Assembly: GCF_002362315.1 (NCBI RefSeq)
Contig: NZ_MTZV01000002.1
Span: 62,001 to 126,000, forward strand
Reading direction: 5' to 3'
DNA length: 64,000 nucleotides
From: Paraburkholderia acidicola
Lineage (GTDB): Bacteria > Pseudomonadota > Gammaproteobacteria > Burkholderiales > Burkholderiaceae
The stretch's first letter is position 1. Every line of letters begins with the position of its first letter. Below the pieces are notes generated by a model. That model did not search any database, was not told where the DNA came from, and saw only the letters and a list, made by a program, of their open reading frames with translations. The position numbers and the translations under genes are program-made. Positions 1 through 11,693 of the stretch are shown here, one piece after another.

Positions 1-50
1 GCGGTCTTGGCGACCCATGTCGAACCGCACCTCAAACCATCGGCACGCCG

Positions 51-1937
51 TCAAATCTCGATCTTCGTCCCCAACTCGACCACACGATTCGCGGGAATAC
101 TGAAGAAATCGGTCGGCTTTGCAGCGTTCTGGTGCATCCACGCGAACACCCGCTCGCGCCACACCGACATGCCCGGCAACTGCGTCGGCACCACCGTTTC
201 GCGAGCGAGAAAGAACGACGTGTCCATCAGCTCGAAAGTCATGTCGTGCGTGCGGCCCACTTCGAGCATCACGGCCTTCACATCCGGCGTTTCGTTGAAC
301 CCGTAGACCGCCTTCACGAGATACAGACCACCATCGAGTTCCTTGAACGTCACGCGCTCCGCATCGTCGACGTAGGGGATATCGCGCGTGACGAAGGTCA
401 GGAAGATCGTGCGTTCGTGCAGCACCTTGTTGTGCTTCAGGTTGTGCAGCAGACTCACCGGCACGAGCGTATCGCTGCCGGTCAGATAGATCGCCGTGCC
501 CGACACGCGATGTGGCGGATGCGCAAGCAGCCCCTGAAGGAACGGCATCAACGGAATACCGTCGGCCGCAGTGCGTTCCTTCACGATCATCCTGCCCTTG
601 AACCAGGTCATCAGCAGGAAGAACAGCAACGCACCAATACCGAGCGGCAACCAGCCGCCCTCCTCGACCTTCAGCAGGTTCGCACCGAAGAAGCCTAAAT
701 CGACAATCATGAACACCGCGATGATGAAGCCGACCAGCAGCTTGTTCCAGTTCCACACCTTGACCATCACCACACACGCGAGCACGGTCGTGATCACCAT
801 CGTCGCCGTCACCGCGATACCGTAGGCGGCCGCGAGATTGTCGGAGCTCTTGAAGGCAAGCACGATGCACAGGATGATAAACAGCAGCATCCAGTTCACC
901 ACCGGCACGTAGATCTGGCCGATCGCGAGTTCCGACGTGTGCAGGATCTTCATGCGCGGCACATAGCCGAGCTGGATGGCCTGACTCGTCAGCGAGTACG
1001 CACCGGAAATCACGGCCTGCGAAGCGATCACCGTCGCCACCGTGGACAGCACGACGAGCGGCAGCAGTGCCCAGTCGGGTGCGAGCAGGTAGAACGGATT
1101 CTGGATCGCTTTCGGGTCGTGCATCAGCAGCGCACCCTGACCGAAGTAGTTCAGCACGAGCGACGGCATCACGAGCGCATACCAGGCCATGCGGATCGGC
1201 TTCGCACCGAAATGGCCCATGTCCGCATACAGCGCTTCCGCACCGGTCAGCACCAGCACGACCGAACCGAGCACGACATACGCCTGCAGCACGTGCGCCG
1301 ACATGAAGCTGAACGCGTAGTACGGATTCAATGCCTTGATGACGACCGGCGCCTGGACGATATGCGAAATGCCGAGTACGGCAAGCGTCACGAACCACAC
1401 CACCATGATCGGACCGAACAGACGGCCGACGAGTGCCGTGCCGTGGCGCTGGATCCAGAACAGCAAGACGAGAATGATCATCGTCAGCGGCAACACGAGG
1501 TGGGAGAGTTTCGGCGCGGCGATCTGCAGCCCTTCGACCGCCGACAGCACCGAGATGGCCGGTGTGATCACCGCGTCGCCGTAGAACATGCACGCACCGA
1601 AGATGCCGAGCATCATCAGCAGTCCTGCCGCGCGGCTTTTCTGGTTGAACGAACGCAGCGACAGCGCCATCAGGGCGAGTACGCCGCCTTCGCCGTTATT
1701 GTCCGCGCGCATCACGAACAGCACGTACTTGATGCTGACGACCATCACGATCGCCCAGAACAGCAGCGAAATGACGCCCAGGATCGAGCTTTCGGTGAGG
1801 GGGATGCCGTGTGACGGGCTGAAGGCTTCTTTCAACGAGTACAGCGGGCTCGTGCCGATATCGCCGAAGACCACCCCGATTGCGGCGATCGCAAGAGACG
1901 GCAGAGGCTGCTTGCGCACGTGATGGTTATCTGTCAT
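51..1937 (-). CDS. kup: Kup low-affinity potassium transporter
   Basis: A 628-residue polytopic inner-membrane protein, the usual length for Kup/Trk-D potassium uptake systems, which import K+ with protons. The family signature GDIGTSPLY lies at residues 25-33, just after a short cytoplasmic N-terminus. About twelve hydrophobic segments follow up to roughly residue 450, then a soluble C-terminal domain. The ATG at 1937 is the natural start because the conserved first helix begins a few residues later. The gene stands alone, downstream of a terminator that closes the purA unit. A -10-like TAGAAT lies 43-48 bases upstream of the start. Family assignment is very secure. Confidence 0.97.
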   Translation of the reverse strand: MTDNHHVRKQPLPSLAIAAIGVVFGDIGTSPLYSLKEAFSPSHGIPLTESSILGVISLLFWAIVMVVSIKYVLFVMRADNNGEGGVLALMALSLRSFNQKSRAAGLLMMLGIFGACMFYGDAVITPAISVLSAVEGLQIAAPKLSHLVLPLTMIILVLLFWIQRHGTALVGRLFGPIMVVWFVTLAVLGISHIVQAPVVIKALNPYYAFSFMSAHVLQAYVVLGSVVLVLTGAEALYADMGHFGAKPIRMAWYALVMPSLVLNYFGQGALLMHDPKAIQNPFYLLAPDWALLPLVVLSTVATVIASQAVISGAYSLTSQAIQLGYVPRMKILHTSELAIGQIYVPVVNWMLLFIILCIVLAFKSSDNLAAAYGIAVTATMVITTVLACVVMVKVWNWNKLLVGFIIAVFMIVDLGFFGANLLKVEEGGWLPLGIGALLFFLLMTWFKGRMIVKERTAADGIPLMPFLQGLLAHPPHRVSGTAIYLTGSDTLVPVSLLHNLKHNKVLHERTIFLTFVTRDIPYVDDAERVTFKELDGGLYLVKAVYGFNETPDVKAVMLEVGRTHDMTFELMDTSFFLARETVVPTQLPGMSVWRERVFAWMHQNAAKPTDFFSIPANRVVELGTKIEI

Positions 1938-1979
1938 AGACGCAACGAATCCGTTCCTGAGCGGAGTAAAGCGAGCGCT

Positions 1980-1985
1980 ATTCTA
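1980..1985 (-). promoter_or_regulatory. Probable kup promoter -10 box
   Basis: Read on the minus strand this is TAGAAT followed by AGCG, 43-48 bases before the kup ATG. It is one base from the sigma-70 -10 consensus. No good -35 was found at 16-18 bases, so this is a weak inference, supported by similar TAnAATAGCG strings before ndk, the site-2 protease and the PHP phosphatase. Confidence 0.4.
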
Positions 1986-2143
1986 ACTGCGGGCTGAGAG
2001 CCACTGTCCAGTCGTTGCGATCGCGCGACGCACACGGTCCGCGCAGTGTAGCATCGCGTCCGTGGCAAGTCTGTGTGTGGAAATAGTTGCGGGCGCCACG
2101 GCGGCAGACGGTTGCACCGTTATGCACACCGCTCGCACAGGCA

Positions 2144-2173
2144 CAAAAAAACGGAGCCATCGAGGCTCCGTTT
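2144..2173 (-). terminator. Rho-independent terminator after the phosphoribosyltransferase gene
   Basis: On the minus strand a perfect 10-bp stem (AAACGGAGCC with GGCTCCGTTT) has a 5-base loop and runs straight into a T tract of seven. It lies about 50 bases past the stop of the phosphoribosyltransferase gene and before kup, so it closes the hisZ/purA-side transcript. Confidence 0.9.
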
Positions 2174-2220
2174 ACCGATGCAGCAACGCTATCGCAGCGC
2201 ATCCGCGTGGGCGTCGTCGA

Positions 2221-2808
2221 TCATGCCTTCGACGCGGCATCCTGCGCCGTCCCGCGTTTGATCCATGCGCCGAGGTTATGCGGACGCACGGTGTCCCATT
2301 CCTCGAACGGCTGATGAATCCACGGGTTGGTCGGCAGATACTGCACGCTATAGTCCGGCTTCACTTTCGAGCAGCCCTTGTACCACAGCACCGCCGAGCG
2401 CACCGCCGTGATGGCCGGATAACGCTCCTTCAGATGCTGCTGCACGCGCGCCAGCGTCACGCCCGAATCGACCAGATCGTCGACCAGCAGCACGTTGCCG
2501 GACAGCTCGCCGCGCGTCATCGTGATGTATTGCGCGATGTCGAGTTCGCCCTGCTCGGTGCCCGCGGCTTCGCGATACGAACTGGTGGCGAGAATGGCGA
2601 GCGGCAGATCGTAGATGCGCGACAGCTGGTCACCGACGCGCAACCCACCGCGTGCGAGGCACAGGATCTTGTCGAACTTCCAGCCCGAATCGTGCACGGA
2701 GAGCGCAAGCAATTCGATCAGCCGATGATATTCGTCCCAGCCGACCCACAGGTTCTTGTCGTCGTTGCGAGGGTCTTTCATCGCAATCATGGGTACACCC
2801 TGCGTCAT
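2221..2808 (-). CDS. Phosphoribosyltransferase, purine salvage type
   Basis: A 195-residue type I phosphoribosyltransferase. The PRPP-binding loop LLVDDLVDSGVT is at about residues 107-119. Enzymes of this fold transfer ribose-5-phosphate from PRPP to a base. Related betaproteobacterial proteins are usually annotated as hypoxanthine or xanthine-guanine phosphoribosyltransferase, but substrate is not decided by what is visible here. It starts only 3 bases after the purA stop, so the two are surely cotranscribed, which fits a purine role. Alternative starts at Met7 or Met10 are possible because several Met residues precede the conserved part. Confidence 0.85.
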   Translation of the reverse strand: MTQGVPMIAMKDPRNDDKNLWVGWDEYHRLIELLALSVHDSGWKFDKILCLARGGLRVGDQLSRIYDLPLAILATSSYREAAGTEQGELDIAQYITMTRGELSGNVLLVDDLVDSGVTLARVQQHLKERYPAITAVRSAVLWYKGCSKVKPDYSVQYLPTNPWIHQPFEEWDTVRPHNLGAWIKRGTAQDAASKA

Positions 2809-2811
2809 GAG

Positions 2812-4188
<1,377 letters not shown>

Positions 4189-4293
4189 TTACCTATGTTC
4201 GCGGAAGGTTCCGAATTTTTACGTTTCCGCTCAAAGGTATAGACGGGATGGCAGGCGGCGGCGTCACTTCTGCGCCGTCGCTTGCGGGTTTAT

Positions 4294-5445
4294 TCAGTTG
4301 CGCGCTTCGACGACCCATGCGCCGTTGCGCTCGACCAGCACCCGGTCACAAGCGAATTCGTCGAGCGCGTGGTCGTGGCCCGGCAATGCCTGGATCACGA
4401 CCTCGCCGGCATCGCGCAGTGCTGCCACGCTCGCGCGCAACGCGTCGTCATGCTGCCACGGCGCGAGAATCGCGCTGCTGCGCGCCTCTACCGGCGAAAT
4501 ACGCGCGACTTCGCGCAGATCGAGCGAAAAACCGGTCGCAGCACGCGCCCGGCCGTATGCCTGGCCCACGTGGTCGTAACGGCCCCCGCGCGCCACCGCG
4601 TTTGGCACGCCGTCCACATAGGCAGAGAACATCACGCCGCTGTGATACGTGTAGCCGCGCAGGTCGGCCAGATCGATCATCACTTCGGCGCCGTCGACCT
4701 GGGCCGCAAGGAACGCCAGATCGTCGAGCGCACGGGCGATTTCCGGTGCGTTCGGCAAACGCGCACGCGCCTCGTCGAGCACCGAGGCATCGCCGTAGAG
4801 CGTCGGCAGCACACGCAGCGCGTCGCGTGTGACAGGCTGCAGAGCCGCCGTCAGCTCAACGAGCCGTGGCACGTCCTTACCCGCCAGCGCCTCGAAAAGC
4901 GGTTCGCCAAGCGCCTCAGCCGCCGGCTCGGTATCGATCAGCGCAGCCAGCACGCCGGCGTGGCACAGGTCGAGCCGCACCTTCGCGAGACCGGCGAGAC
5001 GCAGCGCGTCGAGCATCAGTTGCTGGATTTCGAGGTCTGCTTCGAGCCCGGCATGACCGTAGATTTCGGCGCCGATCTGGATCTGCTCGCGCGTGGCATG
5101 CAGACCGCGCGGACGGGTATGCACGACGTTGCCCGCGTAGCACAGGCGCGTCACACCCTGACGGTTCAGCAGATGCGCGTCGATCCGCGCGACCTGCGGC
5201 GTAATGTCCGCGCGCAGCCCGAGCGTGCGGCCGGACAACTGGTCAACGAGCTTGAAGGTGCGCAGATCCAGATCGCTACCGCCGCCCGTGAGCAGCGACT
5301 CGATGTATTCGAGCAGCGGCGGCATCACCATCTCGTAGCCGTAGGCGCGGAACCGGTCCAGCAGTCTGCGCCGCAACTCTTCGATCTTGCGGGCCTCCGA
5401 CGGCAATACGTCGGCAATATTCTCGGGAAGTAACCAGGTCGACAT
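4294..5445 (-). CDS. hisZ: ATP phosphoribosyltransferase regulatory subunit HisZ
   Basis: A 383-residue homologue of the class II histidyl-tRNA synthetase fold. It starts [15 protein letters not shown], the usual HisZ beginning; the open frame extends 29 codons further upstream, but those residues do not look conserved. HisZ has lost tRNA charging and forms a complex with the short HisG to catalyse and control the first step of histidine synthesis. No hisG lies nearby, which is normal in this group. The true histidyl-tRNA synthetase is present separately at 13592-14932. The gene sits between the DUF2065 gene and purA. Confidence 0.93.
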   Translation of the reverse strand: MSTWLLPENIADVLPSEARKIEELRRRLLDRFRAYGYEMVMPPLLEYIESLLTGGGSDLDLRTFKLVDQLSGRTLGLRADITPQVARIDAHLLNRQGVTRLCYAGNVVHTRPRGLHATREQIQIGAEIYGHAGLEADLEIQQLMLDALRLAGLAKVRLDLCHAGVLAALIDTEPAAEALGEPLFEALAGKDVPRLVELTAALQPVTRDALRVLPTLYGDASVLDEARARLPNAPEIARALDDLAFLAAQVDGAEVMIDLADLRGYTYHSGVMFSAYVDGVPNAVARGGRYDHVGQAYGRARAATGFSLDLREVARISPVEARSSAILAPWQHDDALRASVAALRDAGEVVIQALPGHDHALDEFACDRVLVERNGAWVVEARN

Positions 5446-5648
5446 CGGTGCAGTCCTACGACGGTAAGCACGGCGCGCGTCGGGCGCCGTCGGGAAAAGG
5501 CAAGCGGGCACGGAAAGCGGTGTACGGCACACTGGATTCGACGCGTGCCCGTTTTTGGGCCACGACGTGCGATCAAAAGCGCGCCCGAACGCCTTGAATG
5601 GTACGTACGGCTGCGGCGCGCGGCCATCGCAGCGCCACGTACTAACGC

Positions 5649-5840
5649 TCAGGTCGCGATCAGCAGCAGTACGAGGCCCAGCGCCATCACGATCAGGCCG
5701 CCGATCCGGATATGGTGCGGCGGCCGCTCCGCTATTCTACGAAACGTGTCGCGCCACGCGCTCGGGAAAACGAAGGGAAACATCCCTTCGATGATCAGCA
5801 TCAGTGCGATCGCGAGCAATAACGAGCCGGCTATGTCCAT
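5649..5840 (-). CDS. DUF2065 small inner-membrane protein
   Basis: A 63-residue protein with two predicted membrane helices (about residues 3-19 and 42-62) joined by a basic loop. The family is DUF2065, often found just downstream of hflC, as here (43-base gap). Its function is unknown. I chose the start at [11 protein letters not shown] because the upstream extension in the open frame is basic and not like a coding N-terminus. The link with HflKC suggests a role at the membrane, but this is only context. Confidence 0.85.
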   Translation of the reverse strand: MDIAGSLLLAIALMLIIEGMFPFVFPSAWRDTFRRIAERPPHHIRIGGLIVMALGLVLLLIAT

Positions 5841-5883
5841 TCGAGGGCGATGCCGCGATGCGTGTGCCGCGGCGCTCCGGTAA

Positions 5884-6786
5884 TCAGTGTTTGCGTGGCG
5901 CCGCAGCGGCGTCCGGCGATGCAGCACCGGACGGACTACGCATGAAGCGGAAGAAGTCGCTGCTGGGGTCCACGACGATCACGTCGTTCGGCTTGAAGCT
6001 GTTCCGGTAGGCCAGCATGCTCTGATAGAACTCGTAGAACTGCGGGTCGCGACCGAACGCATCGGCGGCAATCGATGCCGCATTGCCATCGCCCTCGCCC
6101 TTGATCGTCTGCGCCTGCTGGTACGCATCGGCGAGCAGCGCCTGCTGCTTGCGATCCGCATCGGCCTTGATCTGGTCCGCTGCAGATGCGCCTTTGGCGC
6201 GCTCCTCGCTCGCAGCCTGCTCGCGTGCGGCGATCATCCGCTTGTACACCGAGTCGGCCATCGCGGCGGGGAAATCGATACGCGTCAGCTGCACGGCAAG
6301 CACGTCGACACCCAGCGACGCGGCCGCTTTCTGCATGCTGTCGCGTGCTTCGTTCGCGATGTCCTGCTGCTTCGCGAGCGCGTCGGCCACCGTGTACTTC
6401 GCGAACGCATCGCCGAGCGCGCTGCGCGCCAGCAGTGCGAGCCGGTCGGGCAGGCCCTGAGTATCGCCCTTGGTCTCAGCCACGAGCTTCAGCGGATCGC
6501 TCACGCGATACTTGATCACCGGGTTGACGAGCAGACCGGTCTTGTCGGCGCTGACGTAATTATTTTCGTCCGGCGTGTCGAGCGACTGGATTCGCGTGTC
6601 GATCAACGTGACGGTCTGCAGCGGCGCAGGCAGCTTCACATGCAGACCGGGGCCCGCCAGCGTACCGGCGGCGCTGTCGCGTCCGGACACCACCGCCATA
6701 TGACGTTGATCGACGACGAACACCGTCGACGAGGCGACGAACAGCACGACCACGATAGCGACGACGAGTGCAATGATTCGATTCAT
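5884..6786 (-). CDS. hflC: HflC, SPFH protein regulating FtsH protease
   Basis: A 300-residue band-7/SPFH protein. A single N-terminal membrane helix (about residues 4-24) is followed by the periplasmic SPFH domain and a long charged helical region. HflC pairs with HflK in a large membrane complex that surrounds FtsH and modulates its proteolysis of membrane proteins. The start MNRIIALVVAIVVVLF lies 10 bases after the hflK stop, so the two are translationally close, as expected for partners. The longer open frame upstream is a shadow over the end of hflK. Confidence 0.96.
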   Translation of the reverse strand: MNRIIALVVAIVVVLFVASSTVFVVDQRHMAVVSGRDSAAGTLAGPGLHVKLPAPLQTVTLIDTRIQSLDTPDENNYVSADKTGLLVNPVIKYRVSDPLKLVAETKGDTQGLPDRLALLARSALGDAFAKYTVADALAKQQDIANEARDSMQKAAASLGVDVLAVQLTRIDFPAAMADSVYKRMIAAREQAASEERAKGASAADQIKADADRKQQALLADAYQQAQTIKGEGDGNAASIAADAFGRDPQFYEFYQSMLAYRNSFKPNDVIVVDPSSDFFRFMRSPSGAASPDAAAAPRKH

Positions 6787-6796
6787 GATGCGCTCC

Positions 6797-8209
6797 TCAT
6801 TGCGACACGTCGTCTTCGCGACTGCGGTCGCGAAGACTGTCGCGCGAGCGGAATGCATCGCTGGCGGCGGTTGCCGCCTGGCTGGCGGGAACCGCCGGCA
6901 CTGCGGAGATAGCGGCGCCCGTGGCGCCCGATGTCGTGGCTGCTGCAGCGGCAGCCGAGGCGGCGCTCGCGTCTTGCGGCGCGGAAGCGGCTGCGTTCGG
7001 ATTCGGAGTGACGGCGGCCGCGGCCGCTGCATCCGAGGCCCGCTGACGCGTCTGCTCGACGAGTTTATCGAGCGGCAGATACAGCACGTTGTTACCCGCC
7101 TTGCTGTCGACGAACACCTTCGTCGTATTCGAATAGATATGCTGCATCGTGTCCAGATACATACGTTCGCGGATCACCGCAGGGGCCTTCGAATACTGCG
7201 CGTAGACCTGCTTGAAGCGCGCCGCATCGCCTTGCGCCTGGGCGACTACGCGGTCGCTGTAGGCTTTCGCTTCGTCGATCATGCGCGCGGCATCGGCTTG
7301 TGCACGCGGCAACAGGTCGTTTGCATACGCCTGCGCGTCGCGCGTCGCGCGCTCGTTGTCCAGATGGGCTTTCGACGCGTCGTCGAAGGCGGCCTGCACC
7401 TGGTCCGGTGCCTTGACGCCCTGGATCGTTACGCCCGTCACGACGAGGCCGGTATGGTATGCGTCGAGCGACTGCTGGATCGAATCGCTCAATTGCTGGC
7501 GGATTGCTTCGCGATCCTGATAGAGGATATCGTCGGTGCTGCGCGCACCGACGATGCTGCGCACCGCCGCCTGGGCTGCCTGCGTCACGCTCTGGTCGGG
7601 GTCGACGCTGCGGAACAGATAGTCGGTGGGCTTGCGCACCTGGTACTGCACGGAAAAGCGCACGTCGACGATATCGGCGTCGTGCGTGAGCATCGATGCG
7701 TCCTTCACGTTGGCGGGCCGCACGACGTTGTCACGCCCGATCTCGACCGAATGGATCTGACCGACGTTGACGACTTCGTGGGTTTCAAACGGATACGGCA
7801 GACGCCAGTGCACGCCCTGGTTCGCGGTGTAGCGGTACTGACCGAACTGCGACACGACGGCCGCCTGACCATCCTGCACGACGAATACGCCGCTGCCGAG
7901 ATAGATCGCGATCAGCACGCCAACCACGATACCGACCCCGATCTGCGCGTTGCGACCGTTGTCCGGACGACGCTCGCCGCCACCGCCCGAGCCCTTGCGG
8001 CCGAACAGACCGGACAGCCGGCGATTGAAGTCGCGCCACATCTCGTCGAGATCCGGCGGCCCGTCACCGTCCTTGCCGTTTTGCGGACGGCGTGGGTCGT
8101 TCGGGCGCTGCCGGGAGCCATTGTCGTCGCGCCGTCCCCAACGCGGATCGTTCAGCGACAGGATGGCGCGCAGACGCAGCCAGGTACTCCGCTCGTTGTA
8201 TTCGTTCAC
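6797..8209 (-). CDS. hflK: HflK, SPFH protein regulating FtsH protease
   Basis: A 470-residue band-7/SPFH protein. A Gly/Arg/Asp-rich cytoplasmic N-terminus of about 85 residues precedes one membrane helix at 88-110. The SPFH domain follows, then helices, then an Ala/Ser-rich low-complexity tail from about 390. HflK forms with HflC the periplasmic cage around FtsH. The gene lies between hflX and hflC, the classic hfq-hflX-hflK-hflC order. The tail of alternating Ala, Thr and Ser is longer than in Escherichia coli and is common in GC-rich relatives. Confidence 0.96.
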   Translation of the reverse strand: MNEYNERSTWLRLRAILSLNDPRWGRRDDNGSRQRPNDPRRPQNGKDGDGPPDLDEMWRDFNRRLSGLFGRKGSGGGGERRPDNGRNAQIGVGIVVGVLIAIYLGSGVFVVQDGQAAVVSQFGQYRYTANQGVHWRLPYPFETHEVVNVGQIHSVEIGRDNVVRPANVKDASMLTHDADIVDVRFSVQYQVRKPTDYLFRSVDPDQSVTQAAQAAVRSIVGARSTDDILYQDREAIRQQLSDSIQQSLDAYHTGLVVTGVTIQGVKAPDQVQAAFDDASKAHLDNERATRDAQAYANDLLPRAQADAARMIDEAKAYSDRVVAQAQGDAARFKQVYAQYSKAPAVIRERMYLDTMQHIYSNTTKVFVDSKAGNNVLYLPLDKLVEQTRQRASDAAAAAAVTPNPNAAASAPQDASAASAAAAAATTSGATGAAISAVPAVPASQAATAASDAFRSRDSLRDRSREDDVSQ

Positions 8210-8259
8210 CTGAGTTCGTTCACCAGAATAGACAGCCGGTCAATGCAATGTGGAACGGG

Positions 8260-9459
8260 TCAAAGCCCGTGTTCTGGGATCTTGCGGTGCTCGTGCGGAG
8301 CCGCGGACAGCGCTTCTTCAGGCAGCAACTCAGGCAGCGAAGGAGCCGCGTCGGCAAGATGTTCGGCAGTAGCGATTTCAGCGATGGCAGCACGCAGCGT
8401 GTCCAGTCCCTGCCCCGTGCGCGCGCTCAAAAAGACGCGCGAAATATTACCATACTCATCCCTTTCAACCGCGTCGCCGCGGGCCGCCAGCTCGGGCACC
8501 GCGTCGATCTTGTTGAACACCAGCACCTGGCGGATCGCGTCCGCACCGATCTCGTGAAGCACCTCGTTCACTTGATCGATCTGGTCGAGCCGCACCGCGC
8601 TCGATGCATCGACGACGTGCAGCAGCAAGTCAGCGTGAATCGTTTCTTCAAGCGTTGCGCGGAACGCCGCGACCAGTTGGTGAGGCAGTTCGCGGATGAA
8701 GCCCACCGTGTCGGACACGACCACCTGCCCCACCTCGTCACCGAGGTAGACACGCCGCGAGGTGGTATCGAGTGTCGCGAACAACTGATCGGCCGCATAC
8801 GCCTGCGCTTTCGTCAGCGCATTGAAGAGTGTCGACTTGCCCGCGTTCGTATAGCCAACGAGCGACACCGACATGGTCCGGTTGCGCTCGCGCGCACGCC
8901 GTTGCGTGCCGTGCTGCCGACGCAATTTCTCGAGCCGCGTCTTGAGCGCCTTGATGCGTTCGCCGATCAACCGGCGGTCAGTTTCGAGCTGGGTTTCACC
9001 CGGACCGCGCAGGCCGATACCGCCTTTTTGCCGTTCCAGGTGAGTCCACGCGCGGATCAGCCGCGTCGACAGGTATTGCAGTTGGGCGAGCTCGACCTGC
9101 AGCTTGCCTTCGTGGCTGCGGGCGCGCTGCGCAAAAATATCGAGAATCAAACTCGTGCGATCGATCACGCGCCTGTTAAGCGCTTGCTCCAGATTGCGCT
9201 GCTGAGCCGGCGCGAGAGCATGATTGAAGATGACAAGTTCGATGTCGTTCGCCTCGCACGCAAGACGCAACTCTTCGACCTTGCCGCTGCCAACAAACAT
9301 CCTGGCATCGGGACTCGAACGGCGTCCGGTGAGGGTAACGGCGGGATGAGCGCCCGCGCTTTTCGCGAGCAGGCTGAGTTCTTCGAGACTGGCTACGAAA
9401 TCGATCTTTCCGAAGTCGACGCCGACAAGCGCTGCATTGATCAAATTGGTGGTGGTCAA
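8260..9459 (-). CDS. hflX: HflX ribosome-associated GTPase
   Basis: A 399-residue GTPase. The N-terminal HflX domain has the Gly-rich signature GGIGLRGPGE at 146-155, followed by a basic coiled-coil linker. The G domain carries its P-loop GYTNAGKS at 202-209 and later the NKID motif for guanine recognition. HflX binds the 50S subunit and splits stalled or stress-arrested 70S ribosomes. It lies 57 bases after hfq and 50 bases before hflK and is probably cotranscribed with both. Confidence 0.96.
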   Translation of the reverse strand: MTTTNLINAALVGVDFGKIDFVASLEELSLLAKSAGAHPAVTLTGRRSSPDARMFVGSGKVEELRLACEANDIELVIFNHALAPAQQRNLEQALNRRVIDRTSLILDIFAQRARSHEGKLQVELAQLQYLSTRLIRAWTHLERQKGGIGLRGPGETQLETDRRLIGERIKALKTRLEKLRRQHGTQRRARERNRTMSVSLVGYTNAGKSTLFNALTKAQAYAADQLFATLDTTSRRVYLGDEVGQVVVSDTVGFIRELPHQLVAAFRATLEETIHADLLLHVVDASSAVRLDQIDQVNEVLHEIGADAIRQVLVFNKIDAVPELAARGDAVERDEYGNISRVFLSARTGQGLDTLRAAIAEIATAEHLADAAPSLPELLPEEALSAAPHEHRKIPEHGL

Positions 9460-9516
9460 AATGAGGCGGCCGGTCAGGATCGCCAGTGGGCGACGCGGGC
9501 CGGCCGCGATGAGGAA

Positions 9517-9756
9517 TTAGGACGCTGTTTCAGAATCAGGGTGGAAATTCACCGGACGGGCAGGCACAACAGTCGAAATAGCGTGCTTGTACACCATCTG
9601 GGTCACCGTATTCCGGAGCAACACGACGTACTGGTCGAACGATTCGATGTTCCCTTGAAGCTTGATGCCGTTGACCAGGTAGATCGACACCGGCACATGC
9701 TCTTTACGCAGTGCGTTCAAAAACGGGTCTTGTAACAATTGCCCTTTGTTGCTCAT
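9517..9756 (-). CDS. hfq: RNA chaperone Hfq
   Basis: A 79-residue Sm-like protein. Sm1 covers about residues 8-45 and Sm2 includes the YKHAIST segment at 56-62, with the rim and distal-face residues expected for Hfq. It forms a hexamer that pairs small RNAs with mRNAs. The tail after residue 66 is short, unlike the long tail of the Escherichia coli protein. The start [12 protein letters not shown] is canonical; the extra 22 codons open upstream are rejected. It precedes hflX and follows der. Confidence 0.98.
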   Translation of the reverse strand: MSNKGQLLQDPFLNALRKEHVPVSIYLVNGIKLQGNIESFDQYVVLLRNTVTQMVYKHAISTVVPARPVNFHPDSETAS

Positions 9757-9921
9757 AGCAAACTCCGTATTTTTTTGCAGGTTGACTGAATTGTCGGCGA
9801 AGAAAAAGAGATCCGCCGTCAATCGCTACACTATAGCCGATTTTCATTTTTGCGCGCTGGCCTGGCCATGCGGCCAAACCCAGTATGCACGCGGGTTTCA
9901 GGCTGAACTTCAGTTTGAATC

Positions 9922-11259
9922 TCAGCCTTTGTCCGCGTAGGGGTTCGTCGACGAACGAAACTCTATTCGCAATGGAGTTCCCGCCAGCCCGAAAGTTTCC
10001 CGGAAGCGTTTTTCAAGGTAGCGCTTATAGGTGTCCGTGATCGCGTCGAGCGCGTTGCCGTGAATCACGATGAGCGGCGGGTTCTGGCCGCCCTGGTGCG
10101 CATAGCGCAGCTTCGGTCGCACCGGGCCGCGACGACGCGGCTGCTGGAATTCGACAGCGTCGATCAATGCGCGGGTCAGCTTCGGCGTCGGCAGCTTGGC
10201 CATCGCAGCTGCATACGCGTCGTCGACGGAACGCATCAATGCACCGATGCCGGTATTTTCCGACGCTGAAATAAAGTGAAATTTCGCGAACTCAAGAAAT
10301 TTTAGCTTGCGCTCTAAATCCGATTTCGTACGCTCGCGCACATGAGGATCAAGGCCATCCCACTTGTTCACGCCGACCACGAGCGCACGCCCCTGTTCGA
10401 CGACGAACCCCGCGATGTGTGCATCCTGATCCGAGATGTCCTGCCGCGCATCGAGCATGAGGATCACGACGTTCGCATCGGAGATCGACTGCAGCGTCTT
10501 CACCACCGAGAATTTCTCGATCGCCTCGAACACCTTGCCGCGACGACGCAGACCCGCGGTGTCGATCAGCGTGTACTTCTTGCCCTGCCGTTCGAAGTCG
10601 ATGTAAATCGAATCGCGCGTCGTGCCAGGCATATCGAACGCGATCACGCGTTCTTCGCCGAGCAACGTGTTCACGAGCGTCGACTTGCCGACATTCGGCC
10701 GCCCAACGATCGCGATCTTGACACCGCGCGCTTCCTTCTCTTCTTCGCTTTCTTCAGGTTGCCCTGCATACGCGACTTCGAGCGCATCGCCAATCATCTC
10801 GCTCACACCGTCGCCGTGCGCGGAGGAAATGGCACGCGGATCGCCGAGGCCGAGTTCGTAGAAGTCGGCGGCGACCGCGCTGTACTTCATGCCTTCGGCC
10901 TTGTTCACGACGAGGAAGATCGGCCGGCCCGTCTTGCGCAGATAGTCGGCGATCGTCTTGTCCTGCGGAGCCAGCCCGTTTCGACCGTCGACAATGAACA
11001 CGACAATGTCCGATTCCGCGACGGCCTGGCGCGTTTGCCGCGCCATTTCATGCAGGATGCCGTCTTTCGCGACGGGCTCGAAGCCACCGGTGTCGACCAC
11101 CAGGTACGGCCGTTCGCCGACCCGCCCTTCGCCATAGTGGCGATCGCGTGTCAGCCCCGGCAGGTCGGCGACAAGAGCGTCGCGCGAGCGTGTCAGGCGG
11201 TTGAACAGCGTGGATTTCCCCACATTGGGGCGCCCGACGAGGGCAATTACGGGTTTCAT
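9922..11259 (-). CDS. der: Ribosome assembly GTPase Der (EngA)
   Basis: A 445-residue double GTPase. The first G domain has its P-loop GRPNVGKS at 9-16 and the second repeats the same motif near residue 186, followed by the C-terminal KH-like domain. Der is needed for late 50S subunit assembly. Start [16 protein letters not shown] is canonical, so the 13-codon upstream extension is dropped. The gene follows bamB with an unusually long 434-base gap and precedes hfq by 165 bases. Confidence 0.98.
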   Translation of the reverse strand: MKPVIALVGRPNVGKSTLFNRLTRSRDALVADLPGLTRDRHYGEGRVGERPYLVVDTGGFEPVAKDGILHEMARQTRQAVAESDIVVFIVDGRNGLAPQDKTIADYLRKTGRPIFLVVNKAEGMKYSAVAADFYELGLGDPRAISSAHGDGVSEMIGDALEVAYAGQPEESEEEKEARGVKIAIVGRPNVGKSTLVNTLLGEERVIAFDMPGTTRDSIYIDFERQGKKYTLIDTAGLRRRGKVFEAIEKFSVVKTLQSISDANVVILMLDARQDISDQDAHIAGFVVEQGRALVVGVNKWDGLDPHVRERTKSDLERKLKFLEFAKFHFISASENTGIGALMRSVDDAYAAAMAKLPTPKLTRALIDAVEFQQPRRRGPVRPKLRYAHQGGQNPPLIVIHGNALDAITDTYKRYLEKRFRETFGLAGTPLRIEFRSSTNPYADKG

Positions 11260-11693
11260 CGAATGTTGTTCACGGTGAAGCGCGGCGCACGGAAACACGG
11301 TGTGCCGCGTGGCGACGCCAGGCGGCCGGTTCGCGGCAGCGCTTGACGAAAATTATCACGAATCCGGCCGGGGCCGGACGCACAGGCAACTCGCGCGTCC
11401 AGACGGTCCAGGGACCAAGCTGGGTCGATACACGGGCCAACGCCCGGCCGACGCGCCAGGCTCTCGCGCCGGAGCCGGACCCTGTTGCGGTTCCGGCGAT
11501 CATGGGTTCTGCGATGCCTGCCTGACCACACTTCATACAACGCCAATGCAACGGCGTGGTTCAGTGCTGGTTCGACCGGCTTGTTCGGGCGGCACGCAAG
11601 GCCGCCTGAGGATTATCGTGCAGCGTTAAAACGCAGACGGCCGGCAACACAGCCGGCCTGCACGTCGTACGGGAGTTGCCGCGACAGGATCAA
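11260..11693. other. 434-base intergenic region between bamB and der
   Basis: No convincing gene was found. The open frames on both strands have no recognisable features. A perfect 7-bp hairpin (GGCCGGC, loop of 6, GCCGGCC) lies at 11639-11658, just past the bamB stop. It is followed on the minus strand by GTCTGCGTTTT, so it may be a weak bamB terminator. A GATAAT-like box near 11350 on the minus strand could serve der. Both are weak. Confidence 0.4.

Noticed and set aside
6773..8557. A 594-codon open frame on the plus strand
   Set aside because: Antisense of hflK and hflX in GC-rich DNA; no recognisable protein features.
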